The notes beneath the pieces are model-generated. The model saw nothing but the letters and a program-made list of their open reading frames with translations. It did no database searches and was not told where the DNA came from. This document shows positions 1 through 5,133 of a stretch of DNA of 7,684 bases, in pieces. The translations under genes and the position numbers were made by a program. Source of the DNA: Promethearchaeota archaeon (GTDB taxonomy: Archaea; Asgardarchaeota; Lokiarchaeia; Sigyniarchaeales; SOKP01); NCBI GenBank assembly GCA_030615145.1, contig JAUWZT010000177.1, positions 1 to 7,684 of the forward strand. The letters run 5' to 3'. The number at the start of each line of letters is the position of its first letter. The stretch's first letter is position 1.

Positions 1-121
1 CCGATAAAAATCTCAAATGTTCAAACAAATTCTTAGCGTTAATGAGGTGAAAGATAAAAAAAAGCGGGTAGAGAGATTTTATAAGCGAAGAGCGTTGAAA
101 GACTTTATAATTCTTCATTCA

Positions 122-130
122 TTTATAAAA
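122..130 (+). promoter_or_regulatory. Candidate TATA box for the ADP-ribosylglycohydrolase gene
   Basis: TTTATAAAA lies about 50 bp before the ATG at 180. A TATA box centred near 126 would start transcription near 150 and leave a leader of about 28 nt. There is no Shine-Dalgarno sequence before the ATG. Three further TTTATAA copies (78-84, 104-110, 157-163) make the exact box uncertain; the copy at 157-163 is too close to the ATG to serve this start. Nothing else in bases 1-179 looks like a gene. Confidence 0.35.
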
Positions 131-179
131 TTACCCAAGAAGTAAGTTATGATTTTTTTATAAAGTTCATTTTTTAACT

Positions 180-1190
180 ATGAAGACTGATTATTTAGAT
201 AAGTTCGCTGGTACTTTAATAGGAGTAAGCATTGGAGACACTTTAGGCCACCCCTTTGAAGGGATGATTAGGGAACGAATATACTCCCGCTTTAATGATT
301 TTAAAGAATTTATAAGGAGCAACAAAAAGTTATTTAAGACTTATACTGATGACACACAATTAACACTACACACAGCAGAAGCGCTTATTCAAGGATCTGG
401 ATTCAATACAAATAATTTTATTAGAGAATATATTAAATGGCTTGAAGATCCTCCAATAGGGCCAGGATTTGGATGCATTTCCTCTATTCAAAAATTAAAA
501 TACGGAATTTCATGGGAAAAAGCGGCTTCGAATTCGGGAGGTAATGGTACCGCAATGAGAGTCTCTCCAATTGGATTGTTTTACTGCAAAGATATAAAAA
601 GTTTAGAAAAATCAGCTTTAAAATCTAGCATAATCACTCATTCTCACCCGGCAGCTTCAGCAGGTGCTATAGTCATAGCAAGAGCGATAGCTTTTTTAAT
701 TGATAAAAAACTAGAGACTGTTTTTTCAATCGACGAGTTCTTTGAAACTATTATATTATCAATTTCAAACTCACGAGAAAGAATATGGGAAGAATTTATC
801 GTAATTTTGAATAAAGTAAAGCAAAATTTAAACCTCTCAATCGAAGCAGGGTTAATTAAATTCTCCCAAGTTGGGGTTAAATCACCTTATTTTATTGAAG
901 AATACTTGGGTAAGGCTTTTGTTCATCCATATACTCTAAGTACCGTTGCTTGCGCCATATTTGTTTTCTTAAAAAATTTAAACTCATTTGAAGATTGCAT
1001 ATTTCAATTAGCTACAGCGGGAGGAGATAGCGATACTGTTGGAGCTATCGGTGGAAGTTTAGCAGGTGCTTATTTTGGATTAAAAAATATTCCCGATGAT
1101 TTAATAAATATTGTAAAAAATCATAAAAATATCTTAAAAGTTAGTGAACAATTACATCTTAAATTCAAAGAGAAATACAAAATAATCTAA
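180..1190 (+). CDS. ADP-ribosylglycohydrolase (DraG/ADPRH family)
   Basis: A 336-residue protein of the DraG/ADP-ribosylhydrolase (crystallin J1) fold, which removes ADP-ribose from modified proteins or related substrates using two bound Mg2+ ions. The family signatures are in order and intact: GVSIGDTLG near residues 15-23, the metal-binding TDDT at 56-59, GNGTAMR at 121-127, HSHP at 154-157, and GGDSDTVG at 281-288 followed by Gly/Ala-rich helices. Length is normal for a single-domain member, and there is no signal peptide or membrane segment, so it should be cytoplasmic. The ATG at 180 fits because the family core begins about ten residues in. The substrate cannot be told from sequence: it could reverse a protein or nucleic-acid modification or act on a small ADP-ribosyl compound. 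No ADP-ribosyltransferase partner is visible here. The 3' end overlaps the convergent archaemetzincin gene by 4 bp. Confidence 0.92.
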   Translation: MKTDYLDKFAGTLIGVSIGDTLGHPFEGMIRERIYSRFNDFKEFIRSNKKLFKTYTDDTQLTLHTAEALIQGSGFNTNNFIREYIKWLEDPPIGPGFGCISSIQKLKYGISWEKAASNSGGNGTAMRVSPIGLFYCKDIKSLEKSALKSSIITHSHPAASAGAIVIARAIAFLIDKKLETVFSIDEFFETIILSISNSRERIWEEFIVILNKVKQNLNLSIEAGLIKFSQVGVKSPYFIEEYLGKAFVHPYTLSTVACAIFVFLKNLNSFEDCIFQLATAGGDSDTVGAIGGSLAGAYFGLKNIPDDLINIVKNHKNILKVSEQLHLKFKEKYKII

Positions 1191-1756
1191 TCAAAATCAT
1201 CTAAGAAATCATTCAGTTTTTTCAAGCACGCTTCGCAATAATTTGGCGGTTTTTTATCTGTATCGTTTAAGGAATTTGAAAATCGCATTACACATAGATT
1301 TTCACAGTGTTCTAACCCAAAAGTGTGTCCAAGCTCGTGAATTGCTTCCTTCAACACTCTTAACTCAAACTGAGCTATATTTTCAGATCTCCTATAAAAT
1401 TTTTCCCTTAAACGAGTAACTGAAATTAAAGCGCTCCCAAAAGATTTGTTTTTAGGCATGTTAGCAATGCCAAATACAAAGTTTAAAAATCTCGAAAAAA
1501 TATCTACATCCATAACACCTAAGATACGATAGTATTTTTTATTATTAACATGTTTGATTAACCTTTTTTTAACCTTTAACGCATCGTATTGTCTTCGATA
1601 AGGTTCAGATTCAGATTCCAATAATGGAAGTTTCTCGGGAAGAACATTTATTTTAATGTTATTTTTTTTAAAGAACCACTTCAAATTCTTTTGAAGAACA
1701 ATTAAAATCCTAGGATCGATATCTCCAATTCTTTGCAGATAAATTATTTTCTTCAT
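1187..1756 (-). CDS. amzA: Archaemetzincin, zinc metalloprotease (peptidase family M54)
   Basis: A 189-residue archaemetzincin. The N-terminus (IIYLQRIGDIDPRIL) matches the family start. The active site HELGHTFGLEH at 140-150 supplies three His zinc ligands (140, 144, 150) and the catalytic Glu141. The structural zinc site is formed by Cys151, Cys155, Cys174 and Cys177, and the metzincin Met-turn is Met157 in CVM. The stretch FSNSLNDTDKKPP between these sites is also typical. Three residues separate Cys151 and Cys155; the pattern I remember for the family has four, so this may be a small local deletion. There is no signal peptide, so the enzyme should be cytoplasmic. Archaeal members are often poorly active in vitro and their natural substrate is not established. 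The ATG at 1756 has no Shine-Dalgarno sequence; the upstream region holds a TATA-like box and two palindromes. Transcripts of this gene and its convergent neighbour must terminate inside each other. Confidence 0.94.
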   Translation of the reverse strand: MKKIIYLQRIGDIDPRILIVLQKNLKWFFKKNNIKINVLPEKLPLLESESEPYRRQYDALKVKKRLIKHVNNKKYYRILGVMDVDIFSRFLNFVFGIANMPKNKSFGSALISVTRLREKFYRRSENIAQFELRVLKEAIHELGHTFGLEHCENLCVMRFSNSLNDTDKKPPNYCEACLKKLNDFLDDFD

Positions 1757-1781
1757 TTTTAAACATATTAAAATAGAATAG

Positions 1782-1799
1782 CTAAGAAATTTTTCTTAG
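1782..1799. repeat. Perfect inverted repeat upstream of amzA
   Basis: CTAAGAAA-TT-TTTCTTAG, two 8-bp arms with a 2-bp centre. It lies 26-43 bp upstream of the archaemetzincin ATG, between the candidate TATA box (1809-1815) and the start codon, over the expected transcription start. That is where an archaeal repressor would block polymerase. It could also form a hairpin in the 5' leader. The flanking genes diverge, so a terminator is not expected here. Confidence 0.6.
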
Positions 1800-1808
1800 T
1801 TAAGAAAA

Positions 1809-1815
1809 TATTATA
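1809..1815 (-). promoter_or_regulatory. Candidate TATA box for amzA
   Basis: TATAATA on the minus strand, centred about 56 bp before the ATG at 1756. It predicts a transcription start near 1786 and a leader of about 30 nt. It sits between the inverted repeats at 1782-1799 and 1827-1848. It is a weak match in very AT-rich sequence. Confidence 0.35.
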
Positions 1816-1826
1816 CTTTTTTATTT

Positions 1827-1848
1827 ATTAGATTTAATATAATCTAAT
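1827..1848. repeat. Second perfect inverted repeat in the amzA/tRNA intergenic region
   Basis: ATTAGATT-TAATAT-AATCTAAT, two 8-bp arms around a 6-bp AT spacer. It differs in sequence from the palindrome at 1782-1799. Together the two bracket the candidate amzA TATA box, with centres about 47 bp apart. It could be an upstream operator or activator site. The AT-rich background makes chance palindromes more likely. Confidence 0.5.
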
Positions 1849-1950
1849 GGCATATCGATCGTTGGTGAATTGCAATAAAAAAATTAAAAATCGAAAGAAT
1901 ATTTTAATCTTTATAATTAACATATAATAATTAAAATTTTCATTATTAAG

Positions 1951-1958
1951 ATATAAAA
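1951..1958 (+). promoter_or_regulatory. Candidate TATA box for tRNA-Pro
   Basis: ATATAAAA lies 26-33 bp before the first base of the mature tRNA at 1984. That is the usual distance from an archaeal TATA box to a start just ahead of a tRNA gene. Confidence 0.55.
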
Positions 1959-1983
1959 AATCGATTTACCCCTCGTATTTAAT

Positions 1984-2057
1984 GGGAGGGTGGTCTAGCT
2001 TGGTATGATTCCTGGTTTGGGACCAGGTGGTCGGGGGTTCGAATCCCCCCTCTCCCA
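1984..2057 (+). tRNA. trnP: tRNA-Pro, anticodon UGG
   Basis: A complete cloverleaf can be drawn by hand. The acceptor stem pairs GGGAGGG (1984-1990) with CTCTCCC (2050-2056), with one G-U pair, and the discriminator base is A2057. The D-arm begins GTCT and contains the GG of the D-loop (2002-2003). The anticodon stem pairs CCTGG (2011-2015) with CCAGG (2023-2027) around the loop TTTGGGA, giving anticodon TGG at 2018-2020. The variable loop has 5 nt. The T-arm is GGGGG-TTCGAAT-CCCCC (2033-2049). CCA is not encoded, because the sequence continues with a run of T. The anticodon loop has no intron. The anticodon reads proline CCN codons, mainly CCA and CCG. Confidence 0.98.
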
Positions 2058-2062
2058 TTTTT
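2058..2062 (+). terminator. Oligo-T terminator of tRNA-Pro
   Basis: Five T residues directly follow the discriminator base. Short T runs are common termination signals for archaeal tRNA transcripts. Confidence 0.45.
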
Positions 2063-2132
2063 ACACTTATTCTTTTATGATTTATGTTAATTCAATTTTA
2101 AATTCCAAAAATAAAATAATAACTTGAACTTG

Positions 2133-2142
2133 AAAAGAAAAA
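2133..2142 (-). terminator. T-rich candidate terminator after the small hypothetical gene
   Basis: The minus strand reads TTTTTCTTTT a few bases after the stop codon at 2146, without a hairpin. Archaeal termination relies on such T tracts, but the AT-rich background makes this weak evidence. Confidence 0.28.
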
Positions 2143-2145
2143 GGA

Positions 2146-2448
2146 TTAATTATTTGCGTACTCTTCGATATCTATTGATTCCTCTGAATTAAAGTAAATT
2201 TCAGGAATTAAGTCTTGAATAGTTGAAATGAATGATATCATTATTGCCGGATTTTCAGAAGTTATTTTGTAATATTTATGAAATCTCCAAATCTTTTTAT
2301 AAGTGAGTTGATCTTGAAAGAATTGAAAAATCTGCTCGATATCACCTCTAAAATCTTCATGTCTTTGCACCCAAGCGTAAATTGCGTTTCTATCTTTTTT
2401 TTTATTCTGTCTAATTTTTAATTTTAAAATCATCGTAATTCTAAACAA
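2146..2448 (-). CDS. Small hypothetical protein, 100 residues
   Basis: I do not recognise this protein. It begins with a short basic segment (KLKIRQNKKKDRN), continues with an aromatic-rich stretch (residues about 24-58: WVQRHEDF, IFQFFQDQL, IWRFHKYY) that probably forms helices, then a hydrophobic segment (AIMISFISTIQDLI, about 68-81), and ends acidic (SEESIDIEEY). The hydrophobic segment is short and contains polar residues, so I do not call it membrane-spanning. The ATG at 2448 has no Shine-Dalgarno sequence but lies 27 bp from the centre of a TATATTTA box, as expected for a leaderless transcript. A second Met, five codons later at 2433, is an alternative start. The gene is a single unit between tRNA-Pro and the polyferredoxin gene. 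Support is only the intact frame, the promoter geometry and the lack of a better overlapping frame. Confidence 0.45.
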   Translation of the reverse strand: MFRITMILKLKIRQNKKKDRNAIYAWVQRHEDFRGDIEQIFQFFQDQLTYKKIWRFHKYYKITSENPAIMISFISTIQDLIPEIYFNSEESIDIEEYANN

Positions 2449-2471
2449 CTTATATCTGTTTTAAAACTGCT

Positions 2472-2479
2472 AAATATAA
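2472..2479 (-). promoter_or_regulatory. Candidate TATA box for the 100-residue ORF
   Basis: TATATTTA on the minus strand, centred about 27 bp before the ATG at 2448, which suits leaderless transcription. A stronger-looking TATAAATA lies further up at 2494-2501 and would give a leader of about 24 nt. Confidence 0.35.
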
Positions 2480-2544
2480 CATATTTTTAATTTTATTTAT
2501 AAAAACAAATAGAAATTTTTAAGGCGAAAATCCTTTAGAAATTA

Positions 2545-2554
2545 GAAAAGAAAA
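2545..2554 (-). terminator. T-rich candidate terminator after the polyferredoxin gene
   Basis: The minus strand reads TTTTCTTTTC shortly after the TAA at 2568. There is no hairpin. This is a weak call in an AT-rich gap. Confidence 0.3.
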
Positions 2555-2567
2555 TAATTAGCTATAA

Positions 2568-3638
2568 TTATCCTAAAACCTTTTTTAATTCTTTTGTAAT
2601 CCTATCAACTTTTTTATCCTTTATCCAATAACGAATTTTGCTCGATTTTAGAAATTCTTGGATTTTGTTATTCAACTCATTTAATTTCTTCTTATCTTCC
2701 TTAGTGAGCTGAGGTACTTGTTCTTTTATTTCCTTTTTTATTTTTTCGATATGTTCTTCAAGAATTAATATTTGAACTTGCTCCTTACCTTCGACAATTG
2801 CCTTTCTAAGGATTTCTTTAATGTTATTAACCCAGCCTTGTATCCAAGGATAAGCACCTTGCTTTTTTGGATCTATTATTCGTATATTTTTCCTATTAAC
2901 AATGATCAAATCGTCAGGGCAAGAATTCTCGCACGCTCCGCAATAAAAGCACTGATCTTCATTACAAGCAATCTTACCGTATTTTACGACGTCTTCAGTG
3001 CTCTCAGGGATAAAAAAAGATTCTACGGGGCATATATTGACACAGGCTTTACAACCTTGAGGGTCGCATTTATGAAGCATATTTTTTTTAATAATAACTT
3101 CCCCCTCAATGGGAGTGTCGATGGAAAAACATTGATCTGGGCATTCTTTTGAAATTTTAAAAAAATCTTGAATGTGATTCCTATCTCTAACGGTTAAGCA
3201 TAATTGACAAATTTCATTATCTTTATCCTCGGTACACTTATTAAAATCGATTGTATAGAATTTGTCTATGGCAGGGAATTCTTCTAAGGAAATCTGTCCT
3301 TCAGGTTCAATATTCTCGTGAAATGCGTTGGTAGGGCAAACCACGACACATAGCATGCAATAACAGCATTTATCGTGATCAATAAAGAGTTTAGGGTTAG
3401 AATCGTCTAAGATATTTTGGGCAATCTCCGGAATTGGTCCTAGCTCTATAGCATCAACGGGGCAAACTAGTTTACATAAACTACATCCAATACATTTTTT
3501 GATGTCATAAGTTAATACTTTCTTAACATCCTTATATTTCCAATTTAGAACTAATTGATCTATAGCAATATCTAAGGTCTTCTCGATTTCTTCTTCTTTA
3601 TCCTCGTCTAGTTTTTCTTTTGCTGAAGATTCAGTAAT
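2568..3638 (-). CDS. Polyferredoxin resembling formylmethanofuran dehydrogenase subunit F (FwdF/FmdF-like)
   Basis: An iron-sulfur electron carrier of about 356 residues, counted from a proposed ATT start at 3638. The cysteine motifs in order are CxxCxxCxxxCP at Cys49-59, another at Cys91-101, a degenerate set at Cys135, 144, 147, 166 and 170, C-x4-C-x2-C-x3-CP at Cys191-203, and CxxCxxCxxxCP at Cys230-240. This suggests four to five [4Fe-4S] clusters arranged as ferredoxin pairs. The segment VKKVLTYDIKKCIGC, the AIELGPIPEIA between the first two cluster motifs, and the overall layout resemble FwdF, which wires electrons to formylmethanofuran dehydrogenase. A charged coiled-coil-like tail (about 275-355) follows. 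The first ATG, at 3356, lies inside the second cluster motif and cannot be the start. The frame is open up to a stop at 3672-3674 but has no ATG, GTG, TTG or CTG. ATT at 3638 follows GGGAG by 7 nt. No other fwd genes are in the window, so the FwdF role is an inference. Confidence 0.85.
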   Translation of the reverse strand: MTESSAKEKLDEDKEEEIEKTLDIAIDQLVLNWKYKDVKKVLTYDIKKCIGCSLCKLVCPVDAIELGPIPEIAQNILDDSNPKLFIDHDKCCYCMLCVVVCPTNAFHENIEPEGQISLEEFPAIDKFYTIDFNKCTEDKDNEICQLCLTVRDRNHIQDFFKISKECPDQCFSIDTPIEGEVIIKKNMLHKCDPQGCKACVNICPVESFFIPESTEDVVKYGKIACNEDQCFYCGACENSCPDDLIIVNRKNIRIIDPKKQGAYPWIQGWVNNIKEILRKAIVEGKEQVQILILEEHIEKIKKEIKEQVPQLTKEDKKKLNELNNKIQEFLKSSKIRYWIKDKKVDRITKELKKVLG

Positions 3639-3645
3639 TTTAATT

Positions 3646-3650
3646 CTCCC
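3646..3650 (-). promoter_or_regulatory. Shine-Dalgarno sequence supporting an ATT start
   Basis: GGGAG on the minus strand, 7 nt before the ATT at 3638-3636. GGAG matches the archaeal anti-Shine-Dalgarno core and the spacing is ideal. It fixes the most likely start of the polyferredoxin gene, which has no standard start codon. Confidence 0.55.
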
Positions 3651-3712
3651 GAGAACTTTATTAATATTATTCTAATTATCTTAAATCGTGTTAATTAATT
3701 AATTTTAGCTCT

Positions 3713-3734
3713 TAAAAAATTCAAAAAAAAGAAG
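3713..3734 (-). terminator. T-rich terminator at the end of the hsp20-cdc48-regulator-zincin run
   Basis: Immediately after the zincin TAA the minus strand carries a run of eight T (3723-3730), followed by a second run of six T. This is the strongest T tract in a minus-strand 3' region here and fits the end of the leftward transcript. Confidence 0.45.
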
Positions 3735-4235
3735 TTAAGAAAAATAAGACTGGCTTTCTCTATCGAAACCATATACGTATTCAATAGGCATGCCATCGGG
3801 TTGCTGTTCGGGTGGAATATATACAATTCTTAAATTAGGAATAAATGTGCCAATTCCATTTTTTGCGAGGATAACTACGGGATGATCGACTTCCCTAAAA
3901 ATTTTCTCACTGATACTAAGAGTAATTGCTCTACATTGCCACTCATCAATAACACCTAACGAATGAATATATTCGTGTAGTAAGATGTGATAAGTGTATG
4001 CCCAGACGATTTCATAAGGTTGAGAATCCAAAATGATTTTTAAGGGAGATTTGTTCATAACGATTTCCGTTCCAGGATGGAAATGCATCCCACCTATAAA
4101 ACCTCCACGGAACATTCCCATTTCGACCAATCCTAAGCTTAATCCAGCTCGATGGCGACCTAGTATTTTTCTTACATCATTCTTAACGCTCTCAAATATT
4201 TCGGGCATTTCTTTCTTTAATTCGCTTAGGTTCAA
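3735..4235 (-). CDS. Predicted small zincin metallopeptidase (HEYIH motif)
   Basis: A 166-residue protein with one HExxHxxG motif (HEYIHSLG, residues 87-94). Hydrophobic residues lead into it (YTYHILL), and VIDEWQCRA follows; the acidic D97/E98 could supply the third zinc ligand. An earlier GGMHFHPGTEIVM stretch (48-60) looks like a structural strand region. I do not recognise the family. The size and single compact motif suggest a minimal zincin with no signal peptide, but neither activity nor substrate can be claimed. The start is TTG at 4235: an in-frame stop lies only 10-12 bp upstream (4245-4247), no ATG is available there, and AGGTG lies 5 nt before the TTG. The gene lies 69 bp downstream of the Phr/HSR1-like regulator on the same strand, so it may be cotranscribed with the heat-shock genes. 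A role in protein turnover would fit but is inference. Confidence 0.72.
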   Translation of the reverse strand: MNLSELKKEMPEIFESVKNDVRKILGRHRAGLSLGLVEMGMFRGGFIGGMHFHPGTEIVMNKSPLKIILDSQPYEIVWAYTYHILLHEYIHSLGVIDEWQCRAITLSISEKIFREVDHPVVILAKNGIGTFIPNLRIVYIPPEQQPDGMPIEYVYGFDRESQSYFS

Positions 4236-4240
4236 TATGC

Positions 4241-4245
4241 CACCT
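4241..4245 (-). promoter_or_regulatory. Shine-Dalgarno sequence for the TTG-initiated zincin gene
   Basis: AGGTG on the minus strand, 5 nt before TTG at 4235. It matches the archaeal anti-Shine-Dalgarno sequence and decides the start of this gene. Confidence 0.6.
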
Positions 4246-4304
4246 TATAAATTTCCTAATTTAAATTCTAATGAAATGTAAAACAAATCATAAAATGAAT
4301 GATT

Positions 4305-5099
4305 TCAAAAGTCAAAAAACCAATCGTCGTCATCTTCCCATAGGAAATCCATGAATGACGATAAGTCCTTTAATAAATTTGTTACATCTAACTTATGTGT
4401 TGCGCGCTTGAAAGGATCTAAGTCTGAAAAAAATAGATCTTCCATGAGGTTATCTATATTAATCCTTTGACGGAATTGAGCAGGATTATAAAATAATGTA
4501 TAAAAAATTTCTCTTTCTAAATTTTCTAATTCAGGTCGCTTTTTTAAAAAATCCTTTTGATAAGTATCGTTAATTATGTTTTTTAGTTCCACAATATAAC
4601 ATTCTTTATTTTGCAGTAATTTTCTTCTTTCTAACTCGAATTCCCTAATTTTATGTTCAATATCCTTGATCTGTCCGCCTAAAAATCTGATTTTTTTATT
4701 TGGAGATTTAATGTTCTCATATTTAGTAGCACATCCGATATCTTTTAGATTAATAGATTTGGCATCGTCTTTAATCTCAGCCATACTATACCGGATATTG
4801 TAATAATCTGGAGAAATATTAATTCTGATTGAGAGATTACTTTTTATCCGATATTTGCCACCGCGTTTTTCTTCACCGAACCTTTCAACTACATTGTTAG
4901 TGCTTAAGAGATCTAACTGGCTATGTACTGCTTGCCTTGAAATGCCTAATATTTTAGCTAATTCTGATGGGGAGTGGGGAACTTTTGCCAGTTTTGACAA
5001 TATAATTCTTCTAGTGGGATTTCCTAGCATTTCTAATAAGCTATCTAAGCTAATGAATTGCTTAGTCTGACTCTCTTTTTCCTCTTTTTCCACTTCCAT
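4305..5099 (-). CDS. Winged-helix transcriptional regulator, Phr/HSR1-like heat-shock repressor
   Basis: A 264-residue ArsR-type winged-helix protein. LDSLLEMLGNPTRRIILSKL (about 18-37) is the classic entry helix; SPSELAKILGISRQAVHSQLD (43-63) is the helix-turn-helix; and ERFGEEKRGGKYRIK (72-86) is the wing. A linker region is followed by a likely coiled coil (about 136-175, IKDIEHKIREFELERRKLL) that would dimerise the protein. This layout matches Pyrococcus Phr and Archaeoglobus HSR1, repressors of heat-shock genes, as I remember them. The protein is longer than Phr (about 200 residues) and ends in an unusual acidic-aromatic tail (WEDDDDWFFDF). It lies 34 bp downstream of cdc48, with hsp20 beyond. 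Phr-type proteins repress exactly such genes and themselves, so autoregulation of this locus is the obvious inference. No Shine-Dalgarno sequence precedes the ATG at 5099. A TATAAATA box overlaps the end of cdc48. Confidence 0.88.
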   Translation of the reverse strand: MEVEKEEKESQTKQFISLDSLLEMLGNPTRRIILSKLAKVPHSPSELAKILGISRQAVHSQLDLLSTNNVVERFGEEKRGGKYRIKSNLSIRINISPDYYNIRYSMAEIKDDAKSINLKDIGCATKYENIKSPNKKIRFLGGQIKDIEHKIREFELERRKLLQNKECYIVELKNIINDTYQKDFLKKRPELENLEREIFYTLFYNPAQFRQRINIDNLMEDLFFSDLDPFKRATHKLDVTNLLKDLSSFMDFLWEDDDDWFFDF

Positions 5100-5133
5100 T
5101 TTTATCGTCTTTTTAATCTAATAATTTAAATTT

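Noticed and set aside
44..50. GAGGTGA, a perfect Shine-Dalgarno-like sequence on the plus strand
   Set aside because: No ATG, GTG or TTG starts an open frame 4-12 bases downstream, so it is probably chance.
17..145. A 42-codon, strongly basic open frame from ATG to TAA upstream of the glycohydrolase gene
   Set aside because: It has no ribosome binding site and no recognisable motif. Lys/Arg-rich short frames arise easily in A-rich DNA.
1984..2062. tRNA-Pro as an integration site for a mobile element
   Set aside because: I saw no integrase gene and no repeated copy of the tRNA 3' end in the window.
2772..3152. A plus-strand open frame of 126 codons within the polyferredoxin gene
   Set aside because: It is antisense to conserved cysteine motifs, with no family features. 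Similar antisense frames at 4033-4281, 4855-5070, 6038-6283 and 7119-7349 were rejected for the same reason.
2568..3356. Polyferredoxin start at the ATG at 3356
   Set aside because: That Met lies between the second and third cysteines of a ferredoxin motif, and the frame encodes another complete motif upstream.
4245..4307. Readthrough of the regulator's TGA stop, adding 19 codons up to a TAA
   Set aside because: The extension has no recognisable feature and the acidic-aromatic tail looks like a natural end. A short open run is likely by chance.
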